A stretch of DNA of 64,000 nt, taken from NCBI RefSeq assembly GCF_000949865.1, contig NZ_JWJH01000001.1, positions 62,001-126,000 on the forward strand. Reading direction: 5' to 3'. Source of the DNA: Rhizobium nepotum 39/7. Its GTDB lineage: Bacteria; Pseudomonadota; Alphaproteobacteria; Rhizobiales; Rhizobiaceae. Position 1 is the first letter of the stretch. Every line of letters begins with the position of its first letter. Below the pieces are notes generated by a model, which searched no databases, was not told where the DNA came from, and was given only the letters and a program-made list of their open reading frames with translations. Positions 63,475 to 64,000 of this stretch are shown piece by piece. The position numbers and the translations under genes were made by a program.

Positions 63475-64000
63475 TCAACTCAAAGCGTGACCAGCCAACC
63501 CATAGACCCATGGTGCGTTCTTGGTCCGGTTCAGGAACCTTCGCCCCTTGGACATGGTGGTCGTGGTTTCGGACATAATGAGGCCGCACCGCGTCACGAA
63601 TTCCGCGAAAAGCCCTTCCTCCCGCGTGTCGATACGCACATGCTGTCCTTCAAGCGACTTCAGATGCCAGGCTGTGATATGGATCGCATCCTCATCGTTC
63701 AGGGCGACAACCGGGCCGATCACCTGACCCGGCCCGAATTTGCGGCGCATTGCATAGCCGGCGATAACGCCGTTTCGCCTTAGAACACAAGTCACGGCCA
63801 CTTCGGACAGCGCCGCGAGCAACTGCGCGCGCTTGGTCCCGAACGCCAGAGTGTCGAAGTCGGTCAGCTCGTCGATGCTGTCGGCGGCGAGTTCACTCAA
63901 CGTCCTGTTCCCCGCAGGCAGCGTCGGAAGCACAGATGCGATGCCTTGGTGCAGGAATACCGTCGCCTCCTTTTCGAAACCGAGCGAGATATACAGTGGG
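63475..64000 (-). CDS. GNAT-family N-acetyltransferase (5' end outside window)
   Basis: The frame stays open to the window edge. Upstream of the first in-frame GTG (63933) the translation reads PLYISLGFEKEATVFLHQG, a typical end of a GNAT domain, so the gene starts beyond 64000. The visible 175 residues contain that GNAT end, followed by a second acetyltransferase-like half (DFDTLAFGTKRAQLLAAL, CVLRRNGVIAGYAMRR, GPGQVIGPVVA), as in two-domain GNAT proteins with an extra C-terminal domain. The substrate is unknown. Confidence 0.8.
   Translation of the reverse strand, partial: PLYISLGFEKEATVFLHQGIASVLPTLPAGNRTLSELAADSIDELTDFDTLAFGTKRAQLLAALSEVAVTCVLRRNGVIAGYAMRRKFGPGQVIGPVVALNDEDAIHITAWHLKSLEGQHVRIDTREEGLFAEFVTRCGLIMSETTTTMSKGRRFLNRTKNAPWVYGLAGHALS

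Noticed and set aside
53940-64000. Search for a duplicated tRNA-Ser 3' end (attachment site)
   Set aside because: Only an 8-base match (CCTCTCCG, inside the gene near 56944) was seen, too short to be an att site.
1-64000. CRISPR arrays, insertion sequences, phage genes
   Set aside because: No regularly spaced repeats, transposases, integrases or phage structural proteins were seen in any frame.

Overview
The window reads as chromosomal (or chromid) DNA of a plant- or soil-associated alphaproteobacterium, most likely Rhizobiaceae (Agrobacterium/Rhizobium type). Reasons: GC-rich coding with Rhizobiales-like protein sequences, many ABC-importer catabolic operons each with its own GntR, SorC or LysR regulator, the transglutaminase/alpha-E/DUF2126 gene trio, and a tRNA-Ser gene with an encoded CCA end. 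Nothing resembling a phage, transposase or CRISPR array was found.

Layout. (1) 1-8075: the end of a ribose-type ABC importer, a SorC regulator, an aldo/keto reductase, a GlpD-like FAD dehydrogenase, a DhnA/LsrF-type aldolase and an FGGY kinase form one tightly packed plus-strand operon that looks like an erythritol-type polyol pathway with an aldolase added. (2) 8364-13311: a Cache/HAMP chemoreceptor, a MarR-GNAT fusion with its operator, a small membrane protein and an FMN alpha-hydroxy-acid dehydrogenase. (3) 13467-26840: an acidic-glycan utilisation locus. A minus-strand operon encodes two permeases, a GH88 unsaturated glucuronyl hydrolase, an MsmX/UgpC-type ATPase, a DUF624 protein, a binding protein, a DUF2264 protein and a beta-helix acyltransferase fusion. 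Facing it are a cytosolic heparinase II/III-family lyase with a discoidin-like partner, and a FadR-type regulator closes the locus. (4) 27109-42150: an ABC-F ATPase, a Tad-like VWA protein, the transglutaminase / ATP-grasp-alpha-E / transglutaminase-DUF2126 operon, an SbmA/YddA-like transporter with a degraded ATPase domain, a thioesterase, and an ATP-grasp plus polysaccharide deacetylase pair. (5) 42324-53664: a DUF1537 acid-sugar kinase, a GntR regulator, an iron alcohol dehydrogenase, a PdxA-type dehydrogenase, a sialidase-like BNR protein, a complete Dpp-type importer and a DHDPS/NanA-type aldolase. (6) 53872-64000: tRNA-Ser(CGA), then a more mosaic stretch with short unknown ORFs, a LysR/iron-ADH/MHS-transporter/hydrolase group, a cold-shock gene, a TetR/SDR/quinone-oxidoreductase group and a partial GNAT gene.

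The most interesting hypothesis concerns region 5. The enzyme set matches, step by step, a route from a glycosidically bound 3-deoxy-heptulosaric acid (Dha, a sugar of plant pectin RG-II) to central metabolism. The BNR hydrolase would release Dha, the aldolase would give pyruvate plus a C4 aldehyde acid, the iron ADH would reduce that to D-threonate, and the DUF1537 kinase plus PdxA2 would give dihydroxyacetone phosphate and CO2. The stereochemistry of D-lyxo Dha does lead to D-threonate. This is inference from gene content; no step is demonstrated here.

All functional calls come from reading motifs and neighbourhoods by eye. No database search, structure prediction or statistics were run.
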